Shown: one piece after another, positions 16,405 through 24,379 of the stretch
How positions within the stretch are numbered: the stretch's first letter is position 1
Layout: each line of letters opens with the position of its first letter
From: Acidobacteriota bacterium
GTDB taxonomy: Bacteria; Acidobacteriota; Thermoanaerobaculia; Multivoradales; JAHEKO01
DNA: 41,820 bases
Assembly: GCA_027296385.1 (NCBI GenBank)
Contig: JAPUJD010000137.1
Location: 1-41,820, forward strand
Reading direction: 5' to 3'
Program-made: the position numbers and the translations under genes
The notes under the pieces: model-generated
What the model was told of the DNA's origin: nothing
The model's database searches: none
The model's input: only the letters and a program-made list of their open reading frames with translations

Positions 16405-17604
16405 GTGAGCGCCACCGCTTCCTTCCGCGATCCGATCCACGGCTTCATCAACGCCGATGAGCTCGAGACCGCACTGATCAACAGCCGCCCCCTGCAGCGA
16501 CTGCGCTGGATCCGACAGCTCGGCATGGCCTACCTCGTCTTCCCGGGCGCCGAGCACAGCCGCTTCAGCCATGTGCTAGGCGTCATGCATCTTGCCGGCC
16601 GGGTCTATGACGCCACCGCCGCCGCCAGCGACGGCCTGCTCGACACGGCGCCCGACAGCCACGACCGGCGCTTGGTGCGTGCCGCGGCCTTGCTCCATGA
16701 CATCGGTCACCCGCCGTTCTCCCATTCGGCCGAGAAGCTATTTGAAGAGCCGATCCATCACGAGGAAATGACCTGCCGCCTCATCGACCTGGACGAGATC
16801 GCAGAGGCGTTCGCGCTTCTCGGCAACGGCATCCGTGGCAACGACGTCGTTCATATCCTGACCAAGCCGCGAGACTCGAAGGAGCACCTGCTGTCACAGA
16901 TCGTCGCCGGTGAGCTCGATGTCGACAAGATGGACTACCTGCGGCGCGACAGTCTCTACTGCGGGGTGCGCTACGGTAGCTACGACCTCGACCGCCTGCT
17001 GCACACGATGCTGCCGCTTGAGGATCCCGCTACCGGCGATTGGGGCCTGGGCGTCGAGGAGGGCGGAGTGCACGCCCTCGAAGGCCTCGTGATGGCGCGC
17101 TACTACATGTTCACGCAGGTGTACTTCAACGTCACCAGCAAGGCGTACGAACTCCACCTCTCCAAGTGGCTCGAGGACGAGGGCCTGCGTTGGCCGGTCG
17201 AGCCGGAGCGCTTCCTGGACCACGACGACATCACCACCTGGACGCGGATGCGGGCCTCCCGGTCGCGTCACGGCCAGGCCGTGGTCAAACGCCGCGCCTT
17301 CCCCCTCGCCTTCGAGACGAACGAGCACCTGAGCTCGGCCGAGAGAGAGCGCTTCGAAGCGCTCGTACCCGAGTTCGAGGGGCGTTTCGGGGCCGAGAAC
17401 CTGATGATCTCCAACTCGGCCAAAGACCCCCACCGGCTGCGCCAGGCGAGGGTCTTCGCCCGGCTCTTCGACGGCCGGCTCTCACCGATGGCAGAAGCGA
17501 GTCACTTCATCGGCCACCTGGCCCGCATCGACCGCTTCCGGGTCTACGCCGCGCACCACATCGTCGAGGAAGTCGGCACAGCGATCCGCCGAGCCTGGGC
17601 CTGA
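16405..17604 (+). CDS. HD-domain phosphohydrolase (dGTPase/SAMHD1-like)
   Basis: Metal-dependent HD-superfamily hydrolase of the COG1078 group, related to dNTP triphosphohydrolases. 399 residues from a GTG. The metal-binding residues are present: HSRFSH at 51-56, HD at 98-99 in ALLHDIGHPPFSHSAE, and the downstream Asp in DKMDYLRRDS at 174-183. Substrate is not proven; dNTP hydrolysis is the best guess from the family. It runs with folK but has its own extended -10-like element 35 bp upstream, and it converges on the SRPBCC gene with a 19 bp gap and no obvious terminator. Confidence 0.9.
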   Translation: MSATASFRDPIHGFINADELETALINSRPLQRLRWIRQLGMAYLVFPGAEHSRFSHVLGVMHLAGRVYDATAAASDGLLDTAPDSHDRRLVRAAALLHDIGHPPFSHSAEKLFEEPIHHEEMTCRLIDLDEIAEAFALLGNGIRGNDVVHILTKPRDSKEHLLSQIVAGELDVDKMDYLRRDSLYCGVRYGSYDLDRLLHTMLPLEDPATGDWGLGVEEGGVHALEGLVMARYYMFTQVYFNVTSKAYELHLSKWLEDEGLRWPVEPERFLDHDDITTWTRMRASRSRHGQAVVKRRAFPLAFETNEHLSSAERERFEALVPEFEGRFGAENLMISNSAKDPHRLRQARVFARLFDGRLSPMAEASHFIGHLARIDRFRVYAAHHIVEEVGTAIRRAWA

Positions 17605-17623
17605 TGGCGGCGCTGCGCTAGCC

Positions 17624-18085
17624 CTAAGGAGGAGCCGTCCGATCCAGGCGCGCCAAGCGCTCGAGTGCCGCGCTCCAGCGCCGGCGGTAGGTCTCCCACA
17701 CCGTCAGGCCCTGGGACAAGGGGAGGTGCTCGAATCCTCTCTGCAGCACGGAAATCTCGCACGCCTGACCGTCGGCGACGATTTCGATCTCGAGACGCGT
17801 GGCGGCGACCCAGGCTGGCTGCCGCAGCGTGGCGACGAGCAGGTGAGGTGGCTCGATCGCCAGGATCGTGCCCTGCTCGATCGAGTCCTCGCCGAGCTCG
17901 GCGCTGCCGCGCCATTCGAAGTCGCTCGCCACAGCGGCTGTCAGCCGAGCCTGGCGGCAAAGCCAATCTTCGAGGTGGCGGGGCTCGACCAGATAGTCCC
18001 AGGCGGTGGCGGCGCCTGCCGTCAGGGCTCGGCGACAACGCAGCTGGACGCCCGGTATGTCACCCTGGCGGATGGCCTCAACCAT
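17624..18085 (-). CDS. SRPBCC (AHSA1/START-like) domain protein
   Basis: 153-residue cytoplasmic protein with the SRPBCC hydrophobic-pocket fold. An initial strand is followed by ATAWDYLVEPRHLEDWL (about 25-41), central beta strands with EWRGSAELGEDS and GTILAIEPPHLLVATL, and a long C-terminal helix with ETYRRRWSAALERL. This is the AHSA1-like layout; the ligand cannot be read from sequence. It overlaps the upstream XdhC-like gene by eight bases and is the last gene of the group TIGR01777-XdhC-like-SRPBCC. SRPBCC domains are known companions of TIGR01777 proteins, sometimes fused to them. Confidence 0.85.
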   Translation of the reverse strand: MVEAIRQGDIPGVQLRCRRALTAGAATAWDYLVEPRHLEDWLCRQARLTAAVASDFEWRGSAELGEDSIEQGTILAIEPPHLLVATLRQPAWVAATRLEIEIVADGQACEISVLQRGFEHLPLSQGLTVWETYRRRWSAALERLARLDRTAPP

Positions 18086-18365
18086 CGTTCGACCGTTCTC
18101 GACGATAGACCGTGGTCTCTACCTCGAGCTTGTCGCCTGAGACGCCGAAGCTCTTGCGCTCCGATCCTCCGCGCTCGAGCAAGCCTTCGGCGTAGAGTGC
18201 CACCCGCTGATTGAGCCGTGGCGATCCGAGGTCACCGAGGGATTCGCCACCGCGCCAGACCAGGAGCCGGGCGCCGATCGGGCTCCCGGCCACGATCTGC
18301 GCCAAGGCCACCGCCTCGCCGGACTCCCGACAACGCCCGAGCTCGCGATCGATCTCGTCGGACAT
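18078..18365 (-). CDS. short XdhC/CoxI N-terminal-like protein
   Basis: 95-residue protein. Residues about 17-65 (EAVALAQIVAG, IGARLLVWRGGESLGDL, then a helix ending GLLERG) resemble the N-terminal domain of XdhC/CoxI, the chaperones that insert molybdenum cofactor into xanthine dehydrogenase-type enzymes. It lacks the usual GGC motif at the turn (here GSPRLN) and has no C-terminal Rossmann domain, so it is not a complete XdhC. It starts one base after the TIGR01777 stop and overlaps the SRPBCC gene. No molybdenum hydroxylase is in the window, although moeA lies 22 kb away. The family link is a judgement by eye. Confidence 0.6.
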   Translation of the reverse strand: MSDEIDRELGRCRESGEAVALAQIVAGSPIGARLLVWRGGESLGDLGSPRLNQRVALYAEGLLERGGSERKSFGVSGDKLEVETTVYRRERSNDG

Positions 18366-18366
18366 C

Positions 18367-19284
18367 CTACTGCGACCGACCGAGGAGATCGCGCAGGGCA
18401 GCCTCTACGGCGGGGAAACGGAAGGTGTAGCCGGCGGCGACGAGCGCGCTCGACAGCACCTTCTGACTGTTGAGCAGGAGCTCGGCCATCTCGCCCAGGG
18501 CCAGCTTCATGGCGAATGCCGGCGCCGGCACGAAGCTCGGACGGTGCAGGACGCGGCCGATGGCCCGCGACAGCGTACGGTTGGTGACGCACTCCGGAGC
18601 GGTGAGGTTGAAGACGCCGTTCGTATGCTCGGCGTCGAGCAAGAAGGCGATGGCACCGACCTCGTCAGCCAGGTGGATCCACGGCACCCATTGACGCCCG
18701 TTGCCCACCGGCCCGCCGCCGAAGAGCCTGAACGGCATCGCCATCCGGGGTAGCGCTCCGCCCTCCTTGGCCAGCACGACTCCCGTGCGCAACAGCACGC
18801 GGCGCACTCCGAGATCTTCCACTGGGCTACCGGCGGCCTCCCAGTCGTAGCAGACGTCGGCTAGAAACCCTTCCCCGACGTCGGACGATTCATCCAGCTC
18901 CTCGTCGCCGCGCGACCCGTAGTAGCCAACCGCAGAGCCCTGGAGCAGGACGCTCGGCCGCTTGCCCACCCGGGCGAAGGCCTCGACGAGGGCCGCCGTC
19001 GATCGTGTGCGGCTCTCCCGGATGAGCTCCTTGCGCTCGGCTGTCCAGCGTCGGGCAGCGATGCCCTCACCCGCCAAGTGCACCACGGCGTGGGCACCCG
19101 CGAGCACGGGAACGAGACTGGTGACCGTCTCGCCATCCCACTTGACGAGGCCAACGCCCGCCGGCCAGTCGGCGCTGCGCCTTGGACGCCGGCTGGTGAC
19201 GATCACCTCGTCGCCGCGAGCGTCGAGGTACATTGTCAGCGCCCGTCCGATCAGGCCTGTTCCGCCGGTGACTATGACTCGCAT
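18367..19284 (-). CDS. TIGR01777 family NAD(P)-dependent epimerase-like protein
   Basis: 305-residue extended short-chain dehydrogenase-like protein (YfcH type). NAD(P)-binding GGTGLIG at 7-13; AVVHLAGEGIAARRWT is the conserved family segment; GSAVGYYGSRGDEELDE carries the YYG. The C-terminal DUF1731 tail is recognisable in PAPAFAMKLALGEMAELLL and the final AALRDLLGRSQ. The reaction is unknown for this family. GGGGGA precedes the ATG. It heads a tight three-gene unit with the XdhC-like and SRPBCC genes and lies 29 bp after the ABC exporter gene. Confidence 0.93.
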   Translation of the reverse strand: MRVIVTGGTGLIGRALTMYLDARGDEVIVTSRRPRRSADWPAGVGLVKWDGETVTSLVPVLAGAHAVVHLAGEGIAARRWTAERKELIRESRTRSTAALVEAFARVGKRPSVLLQGSAVGYYGSRGDEELDESSDVGEGFLADVCYDWEAAGSPVEDLGVRRVLLRTGVVLAKEGGALPRMAMPFRLFGGGPVGNGRQWVPWIHLADEVGAIAFLLDAEHTNGVFNLTAPECVTNRTLSRAIGRVLHRPSFVPAPAFAMKLALGEMAELLLNSQKVLSSALVAAGYTFRFPAVEAALRDLLGRSQ

Positions 19285-19313
19285 CGATCCCCCGTCCAGC
19301 CGCCATTCTACTC

Positions 19314-21056
19314 TCAGACCACGGCGAGCTCGTCCTCGAGCTGCTGCCGACCGAAGAGATCGGCATAGATTCCCTGCTCGATCTCGAGAAGCTCCTCGTG
19401 CGATCCGCGCTCCGCGATGCGGCCGTGCTCGAGAACCACGATCTGGTCGGCGTGGCGGGCGGTCGAGAGGCGGTGCGAGACCAGAATCACCGTCCGGTCA
19501 GAGAACTCCTGGCGCAGGCTGTCGAGAATGCGCTCTTCGGTTTCGGTGTCGACCGCCGAGAGACTGTCGTCGAGGAGCAGGATCCGGGGGCGGCGCAGCA
19601 GCGCGCGCGCCAGGGCCACGCGTTGCTTTTGGCCGCCGGAGAGCTTGATCCCGCGCTCTCCGACCGGGGTGTCCAGCCCCTGCGGAAAGTCCTCGAGGTC
19701 CGCTGCCAGACCAGCCGCGGCGGCAGCCGCGAGGACATCGTCCACCGACGCCTCGGGGCGGCCGAGGGCGATATTCTCGCTCACCGAGGCCGAGAACAGG
19801 ATCGTCTCCTGGGGCACGGCGGCGATCGCCTGGCGCAGGCTGGCCAGGGGCAGCGCGCGGACATCGTGGCCATCGATGAATACGGTCCCCGCGGGCGGCT
19901 GCAGCAGCCGCGGTATCAGCGACAAGAGAGTGCTCTTGCCGCTGCCGGTGCGACCGACCTGAGCCAGCGTGGTGCCGGCCGGCACGTCGAGGGTGATGTC
20001 GCGCAGGACGGTAGACTCGGAGGCGTAGCTGAAGTCGAGGTGGTCGAAGCGCACCGCCCCTTCGAGCACGGCGACGGGCGCCGCGGTCTGCTCGTCGCGG
20101 ATTTCCGGCACCGTCCGCAGCACCTCGAGAATGCGGCCCAAAGACGCGCTGCCGCGCTGCGCCAGGTTGATCACCCAGCCGATGGCGATCATCGGCCACA
20201 CCAGCCGGGAGAGGAAGAAGTTGAAGGTCACGAACTCCCCAACCGTAAGCTCTTCGGCCATGACCAATCGACCGCCGTACCAGAGCACTGCCACGAAACC
20301 GATTCCGACCAGCAACTGGAGCAGAGGGCGGAACGCCGAGTCCCAGTGAATCAACCGGCTGCTGCGGCGCACGTACTCCTCGTTGGCGCGCACGAACTGA
20401 GCGATCTCGCTCTGTTCTCGCGCGTAGGCGCGCACGACCCGAACGCCGGCGAGGTTCTCCTGCACCCGCGTCGACAGCGCCGCGAACTGCTCCTGGACCC
20501 GTTCGAAGAGGCCGTGGATCCGGTCGCCGAAGAACCTGGTGCTGAAAGCGACGAGCGGCATCGTCGCCAGAGCCAGCAGGGTCAAGCGGCCGTGTAGATG
20601 CGTCATGAAGGCGAGCGCCCCTACCGCCGTGAAGATCGTGCTGCCGCTGTACATGATCGCCGGCCCGCAGACCATCCTCACCGCCTGTAGGTCGTTGGTG
20701 CCCCGCGCCATCAGGTCGCCGGTGTGACTGCGCTGGTAGAAAGATAGCGGCAGCTCGAGGAGACGGCCGAAGTACTCCTGCCGCAGGTCGTATTCGACGT
20801 CGCGCGAGAGCGCCACCAGGGTCATGCGCTGGGCGAAGCTGAGCAAGCCCTGGAGAGCGGCGACGCCGACCAAAACGACGCCGTAGACCATCAAGAGACG
20901 CGGCGACACGGCCTCGCTCAGAGCATCGACCGCGCGACCGACCACCACCGGGTGCACGAGCCCGACCATCGCCATGGCGAAGTTCGCGCTGATGCCGAGG
21001 ACGAGCTTGGCGGGATGACGCAGCAAGTACTGCCGCAGGGCCGCGAGGTTGCTCAT
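19314..21056 (-). CDS. ABC exporter half-transporter, MdlA-like (degenerate Walker B)
   Basis: 580-residue fusion of a six-helix exporter membrane domain (about 1-310) and a nucleotide-binding domain (about 330-575). Walker A GRTGSGKST at 368-376, Q-loop at about 416, signature LSGGQ at 472-476, Walker B LLLDD at 493-497. The catalytic Glu after Walker B is Asp (DDSLSAVD), the pattern of E. coli MdlA and of the degenerate half of heterodimeric exporters. Its start overlaps the trmB stop by four bases, so it is cotranscribed with trmB and manC. A natural partner is the MdlB-like half at 29480-31321. Substrate unknown. Confidence 0.93.
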   Translation of the reverse strand: MSNLAALRQYLLRHPAKLVLGISANFAMAMVGLVHPVVVGRAVDALSEAVSPRLLMVYGVVLVGVAALQGLLSFAQRMTLVALSRDVEYDLRQEYFGRLLELPLSFYQRSHTGDLMARGTNDLQAVRMVCGPAIMYSGSTIFTAVGALAFMTHLHGRLTLLALATMPLVAFSTRFFGDRIHGLFERVQEQFAALSTRVQENLAGVRVVRAYAREQSEIAQFVRANEEYVRRSSRLIHWDSAFRPLLQLLVGIGFVAVLWYGGRLVMAEELTVGEFVTFNFFLSRLVWPMIAIGWVINLAQRGSASLGRILEVLRTVPEIRDEQTAAPVAVLEGAVRFDHLDFSYASESTVLRDITLDVPAGTTLAQVGRTGSGKSTLLSLIPRLLQPPAGTVFIDGHDVRALPLASLRQAIAAVPQETILFSASVSENIALGRPEASVDDVLAAAAAAGLAADLEDFPQGLDTPVGERGIKLSGGQKQRVALARALLRRPRILLLDDSLSAVDTETEERILDSLRQEFSDRTVILVSHRLSTARHADQIVVLEHGRIAERGSHEELLEIEQGIYADLFGRQQLEDELAVV

Positions 21057-21757
21057 GCGCCGTCGGACCCAGGCTCCGGCTCGACTTCCTTGGCGGCGGC
21101 AATGATGCCGGCCCGACCCGCGGGATGCAGCAGAGCGACCTCATGGGTCAGGCGCCGCCGTGCGATCAATCTGATGATCGGTCGCCCCTCGGTCACGAAC
21201 TTGGCCTCGTAGTTGGTGCGGGCGCCGTCGGGCCAGAGCTGGTCGACGATCTCGAGGTCGACTGCCGGATGGGCTGCCAAGAGCTCACGGACGGCGGCTC
21301 CGTAGTCGAGAAAGTCGCTGGCGAAGTACAGGCTGCCGCCAGGGCGCAGCAGGCCGAGCGGCAGATCGACGGTCAGCGGGTCGAAGAGCCGCCGCTTTTG
21401 ATGCCGGCCCTTCGGCCATGGGTCGGGGAAATAGACGTGCACCGCTTCGGCCCAGCCGGCGCCGAGTACCGCCGCCATCAGATAGATCGCCTCGCCCCGG
21501 ATCAGGGCAAGGTTGGTGAGACCCTTCTCGGACGCCCGATCACGGGCCAGGCGGTAGTACTGAGAGGCGACCTCGACCCCGAGGAAGCGAAGCTGCCGAT
21601 GCTCTCCGGCCCGTCGCACCAGGTAGCGCCCCTTGCCGAAGCCTAGCTCCACCTCCCAGTGGCCAACTCCCTTCACCAGCTCGTCCCGCCGCAGCGGCGC
21701 CGGCAGCTCCCGCAGGTCGCGCTCGGCACCGCCGGCCCACACTATCGTCGGCCGCAT
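21053..21757 (-). CDS. trmB: TrmB, tRNA (guanine-N7)-methyltransferase
   Basis: SAM-dependent enzyme that methylates N7 of G46 in tRNA. 234 residues. SAM motif I ELGFGKGRYL at about 37-46, motif with acidic ligand FLGVEVA, and the family hallmark VYFPDPWPKGRHQKRRL at about 129-145. The C-terminal FASDFLDY and TNYEAKF match the family. ATG follows the manC stop immediately and no ribosome site is present, so translation is probably coupled to manC. It overlaps the ABC gene by four bases. Confidence 0.96.
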   Translation of the reverse strand: MRPTIVWAGGAERDLRELPAPLRRDELVKGVGHWEVELGFGKGRYLVRRAGEHRQLRFLGVEVASQYYRLARDRASEKGLTNLALIRGEAIYLMAAVLGAGWAEAVHVYFPDPWPKGRHQKRRLFDPLTVDLPLGLLRPGGSLYFASDFLDYGAAVRELLAAHPAVDLEIVDQLWPDGARTNYEAKFVTEGRPIIRLIARRRLTHEVALLHPAGRAGIIAAAKEVEPEPGSDGA

Positions 21758-22804
21758 CTACAGAAGCTCGTCGCGCTGGGCGGCGGACAACGCCTCGACG
21801 AAGCGCTGGACCTCCTGAGCGCGCTCCTTCGGCAGCACCACCACCGTGTCGGCCGTGCGCACCACGATCAGACCGGAGACGCCCAGGACAGCGATCTGAC
21901 CCTCCGCGGCCCACAGGAGATTGTCCGCCGCGTCCAGGCTGAGAACGTCTCCGTGGCTGGTATTGCTGGCCTCGTCGCGCACCAGGATCTCGCCCAACGA
22001 AGCCCATGAGCCCAGATCGCTCCAGCCGCAATCGAGCGGCAGCGTGGCAAGATCCTCGAGGCGCTCCATCACCGCGTAGTCGATCGAGATCGACGGCAGC
22101 TCGCCGTAGAGCTCGGCGGTGCGCTCGGGAGCCGCCGCGATCGCCTCCAGCCCCGCGCCAATGACCGGCTCGAGGCGGGCCAGGTGGGCCAGCAGAGTGG
22201 AGCCACGGAAGACGAAGATGCCGGCATTCCAGAGGTAGTCGCCTGACTCGACGAAGCGCTCGGCTGCCGCCCGGTCGGGCTTCTCGGTGAAGCGCCTCAC
22301 GCGACGCAGACCGGCTTCGGGGTCGAGAACGGAACCGAGCTCGAGATACCCGTAGCCCGTCTCTACCCGACTCGGGGTGACTCCCAGGGTCATGACCCGG
22401 TCATCCCGCGCGACCACGCTGGCGGCGCTTTCGAGCGCCGCGCGGAAGCCGGCAGCATTCTCGACGCGATGATCGGCCGGCAAGACAGCGACCACGCCGC
22501 CCTGCATCGCTACCGGCATCAAACGCAGCGCCCACCCGATCGCCGGCGCCGTGTTGCGGGCGGTCGGTTCGGCCAGCACTTGCTCGGGCGGTACTTCCGG
22601 CAACTGGTGCCGCACCTCTGCGGCCAAGGCTTCGGTGGTCGACACCCAGACGTCGCCGGGCTCGATGAGAGGCCGCTGGCGATCGACGGTCGTCTGCAAC
22701 AGACTGCGGCCGCCCTCGAGAGCGAGGAATTGCTTGGGGAAAGATCGCCGGCTGAGCGGCCAGAACCTGGTGCCGCTGCCCCCGGCGAGAATCAGTGCTT
22801 GCAT
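21758..22804 (-). CDS. manC: mannose-1-phosphate guanylyltransferase
   Basis: Makes GDP-mannose from GTP and mannose 1-phosphate, feeding glycan and polysaccharide synthesis. 348 residues from the ATG at 22804, preceded by GGAG; the longer reading to 22996 overlaps the divergent zinc-ribbon gene and is rejected. Nucleotidyltransferase signature LILAGGSGTRFWPLSRR at 4-20 with catalytic-region PKQFL; later VLPADHRV, EKPD and WNAGIFVFRGS are typical. The bacterial C-terminal isomerase domain is absent, so this is the monofunctional form. It leads the manC-trmB-ABC unit. Confidence 0.94.
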   Translation of the reverse strand: MQALILAGGSGTRFWPLSRRSFPKQFLALEGGRSLLQTTVDRQRPLIEPGDVWVSTTEALAAEVRHQLPEVPPEQVLAEPTARNTAPAIGWALRLMPVAMQGGVVAVLPADHRVENAAGFRAALESAASVVARDDRVMTLGVTPSRVETGYGYLELGSVLDPEAGLRRVRRFTEKPDRAAAERFVESGDYLWNAGIFVFRGSTLLAHLARLEPVIGAGLEAIAAAPERTAELYGELPSISIDYAVMERLEDLATLPLDCGWSDLGSWASLGEILVRDEASNTSHGDVLSLDAADNLLWAAEGQIAVLGVSGLIVVRTADTVVVLPKERAQEVQRFVEALSAAQRDELL

Positions 22805-22860
22805 TGATGAGAGCTCCGGCTGCCTCAGTGGGCCACCCAGCGTATCAGGGGTTCCTGTGC

Positions 22861-22869
22861 TGCTATCCT
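22861..22869 (+). promoter_or_regulatory. extended -10-like element TGCTATCCT before the zinc-ribbon gene
   Basis: The hexamer TATCCT ends 8 nt before the ATG at 22878, preceded by TG at the extended -10 position. The short spacer has no ribosome site, so a leaderless or nearly leaderless transcript is plausible. Confidence 0.45.
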
Positions 22870-22877
22870 GAAGCTCG

Positions 22878-23054
22878 ATGGACGGCGCCAAGGAGAAGCC
22901 CCCAGAGCCGTCGACCCCGGCCTGCGTCAGCGCACCCGAGAAACTGATGCGCACTTGCCCAATCTGCGGACGGGAGCTCGCCGAGCGCAAGTGCAAGCTC
23001 TACTGCCCTGATTCGCGCTGTGGCTACTTCCTTTCCTGCTCCGATTTCTACTGA
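22878..23054 (+). CDS. small zinc-ribbon protein, 58 residues
   Basis: A short gene. After a Pro-rich N-terminus (about 1-22) comes a compact cysteine module: CPICGREL at 27-34, then KCKLYC, RCGYF and SCSDFY at the C-terminus. That gives six further-conserved-looking cysteines in about 30 residues, fitting one or two zinc-binding knuckles. Similar small proteins with CPxCG...CGYFxSCSDFY endings occur, to my knowledge, in related bacteria without a known role. Support for it being real: complete frame, strong cysteine spacing, ATG exactly 8 nt after a -10-like element, and placement between divergent manC and convergent dsbA-like genes. Function unknown; nucleic-acid or protein binding is possible. 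Confidence 0.8.
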   Translation: MDGAKEKPPEPSTPACVSAPEKLMRTCPICGRELAERKCKLYCPDSRCGYFLSCSDFY

Positions 23055-23078
23055 GCAGCGCTCTCACGTAGGCGTCGA

Positions 23079-23094
23079 GCTGGTTCTCACCAGC
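23079..23094. terminator. bidirectional hairpin between convergent genes
   Basis: GCTGGT-TCTC-ACCAGC, a perfect 6 bp stem with a four-base loop, 24 nt after the zinc-ribbon stop and 72 nt beyond the dsbA-like stop. No U tract; terminator-like by position and symmetry. Confidence 0.4.
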
Positions 23095-23166
23095 GGCGCC
23101 ACGCCAGCGAAAGCAGACGACGCAGCTCTCCGTTGGCAATGTCGCCCGGCATGGGCTCGCCGCGCT

Positions 23167-24240
23167 CTACTTGCCGCGGTCGCGCGCCAGCTCTTCGTCG
23201 ACGATCTCCGCCAGCTGCTCGTAGGGGACTGCGCCGTTGACGAAGCGTCCGTTGAGGAACATCGCCGGAGTCCCGGTGACTCCCGCTGCCGCACCGGCCG
23301 CGACGTCGGCCGCGACCTCGGGTGCGAAGTCGTCACCGTCGAGGCAACTGTTGAACTGTTCGGTATCGAGACCGAGCCGGGCCGCCTTCTCCTTGAGCTG
23401 ATCGACGCCGAGGCTCTTTTGCTCGTCGAACATGGCGTCGTGCATCTCCCAGAACTTGCCCTGGTCGTTGGCGCACAGCGAAGCCTCGGCCGCCTTCTGG
23501 GCCCGCGGGTGGATGCTGTTGAGCGGGAATTGGCGAAAGACCAGGCGCACGGAGTCACCGTAGTTCTCCATCACCTGGTCCAGTGAGGGGAGCACGCGTG
23601 AGCAGTAAGGACACTCGAAGTCCGAGAACTCGACGATCGTCACCGGGGCATCGGCCGGACCCTTGTGCGGGTAACCCTCAGACGCCACCGCGATGCGTGG
23701 CGGCAGGAGGTAGCGCTCGACGCCGTACTTGCCCTCGAGCGTGGCGATCATCGTCTGGCGGAGCTTGCTGCTGCGCTGCTGGCGCAGGTACTTCTTGATC
23801 TGCTCCGCCACCTGCTCCTTCGGCGCCCGCATCTGATCCTTGCGCCCCTCGTAGAAGGCGTCGACCTCCGCCTGGCTGATCTCGGCAACGTTGGCGTCGA
23901 CCTCGACCTCGATCAACTCCTCGACCGTCATGTCGCGGGCGGCGGCCTCGAGCTCGATCAGCCGATCAGAGACGGCGTTGTTGAGCCCCTGCTGCAGGGC
24001 TTGGTAACGCTGGCTGGCGATCCTGACCATCTCGGCCGCGACTCGCTCCTCGACCTCTCTGGCGGTGATTTCCGTCTCACCGACGCGGGCGAGAATCTCG
24101 GCCGCCGGGGCTGAATCGTCGCCTTTCTCGGCGAGAACGGGGTCTCCGGCGAGGCCCCAGAAGGCGATGATGAGGGCACAGACGAAGATCCCCAGGAAGA
24201 GTGCCCAGGGGACGAGCTGCTGACGATTGAGTGAGAGCAT
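23167..24240 (-). CDS. membrane-anchored DsbA-like thiol oxidoreductase with SurA-like N-terminal region
   Basis: 357-residue envelope protein. One N-terminal transmembrane anchor at about 10-31. Residues about 45-170 are helical and charged, with the layout of a SurA/PpiC-type N-terminal chaperone segment (ARVGETEITAREVEERV, then NAVSDRLIELEAAARDM). Residues about 185-355 form a DsbA-fold domain with active site CPYC at 210-213 and the cis-proline in TGTPA (P325); extra cysteines C256 and C299 match the COG1651 group. Probably introduces or isomerises disulfides in periplasmic proteins. AAGGAG precedes the ATG. It lies downstream of holB but is separated from it by 139 bp with a terminator-like hairpin. 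Confidence 0.9.
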   Translation of the reverse strand: MLSLNRQQLVPWALFLGIFVCALIIAFWGLAGDPVLAEKGDDSAPAAEILARVGETEITAREVEERVAAEMVRIASQRYQALQQGLNNAVSDRLIELEAAARDMTVEELIEVEVDANVAEISQAEVDAFYEGRKDQMRAPKEQVAEQIKKYLRQQRSSKLRQTMIATLEGKYGVERYLLPPRIAVASEGYPHKGPADAPVTIVEFSDFECPYCSRVLPSLDQVMENYGDSVRLVFRQFPLNSIHPRAQKAAEASLCANDQGKFWEMHDAMFDEQKSLGVDQLKEKAARLGLDTEQFNSCLDGDDFAPEVAADVAAGAAAGVTGTPAMFLNGRFVNGAVPYEQLAEIVDEELARDRGK

Positions 24241-24351
24241 GGCGCGCTCCTTGGAGAATGGCTTGCAGCCGACCTAGCCTGCGGTGGGCGCGGATCATAT
24301 CCGGTCTCGGAGTTCGACTCCAGCTCTCGCCGCTCAACCCCACCGCGAAAC

Positions 24352-24372
24352 GGGAGCGCCCTTGGCGCGCCC
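24352..24372 (-). terminator. strong hairpin downstream of holB
   Basis: GGG-A-GCGCC / GGCGC-G-CCC around a CTT loop: an 8 bp stem with one mismatch, 7 nt past the holB stop. Followed on the minus strand by only a short T-rich patch. A reasonable terminator for tmk-holB. Confidence 0.5.
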
Positions 24373-24379
24373 CACTCTC

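Noticed and set aside
17624..19284. The TIGR01777/XdhC-like/SRPBCC unit as part of a CO dehydrogenase cluster
   Set aside because: No coxL, coxM or coxS gene lies in the window, and the XdhC-like protein is incomplete; only a loose analogy remains.
22805..22996. N-terminal extension of manC
   Set aside because: It crosses the divergent promoter region and the zinc-ribbon gene; the nucleotidyltransferase domain begins exactly at the ATG at 22804, which has a ribosome site.
24309..24321. GGAGTTCGACTCC, which looks like a tRNA T-arm
   Set aside because: It is a simple 5 bp palindrome with a three-base loop. No anticodon arm, D-arm or acceptor stem can be built around it.
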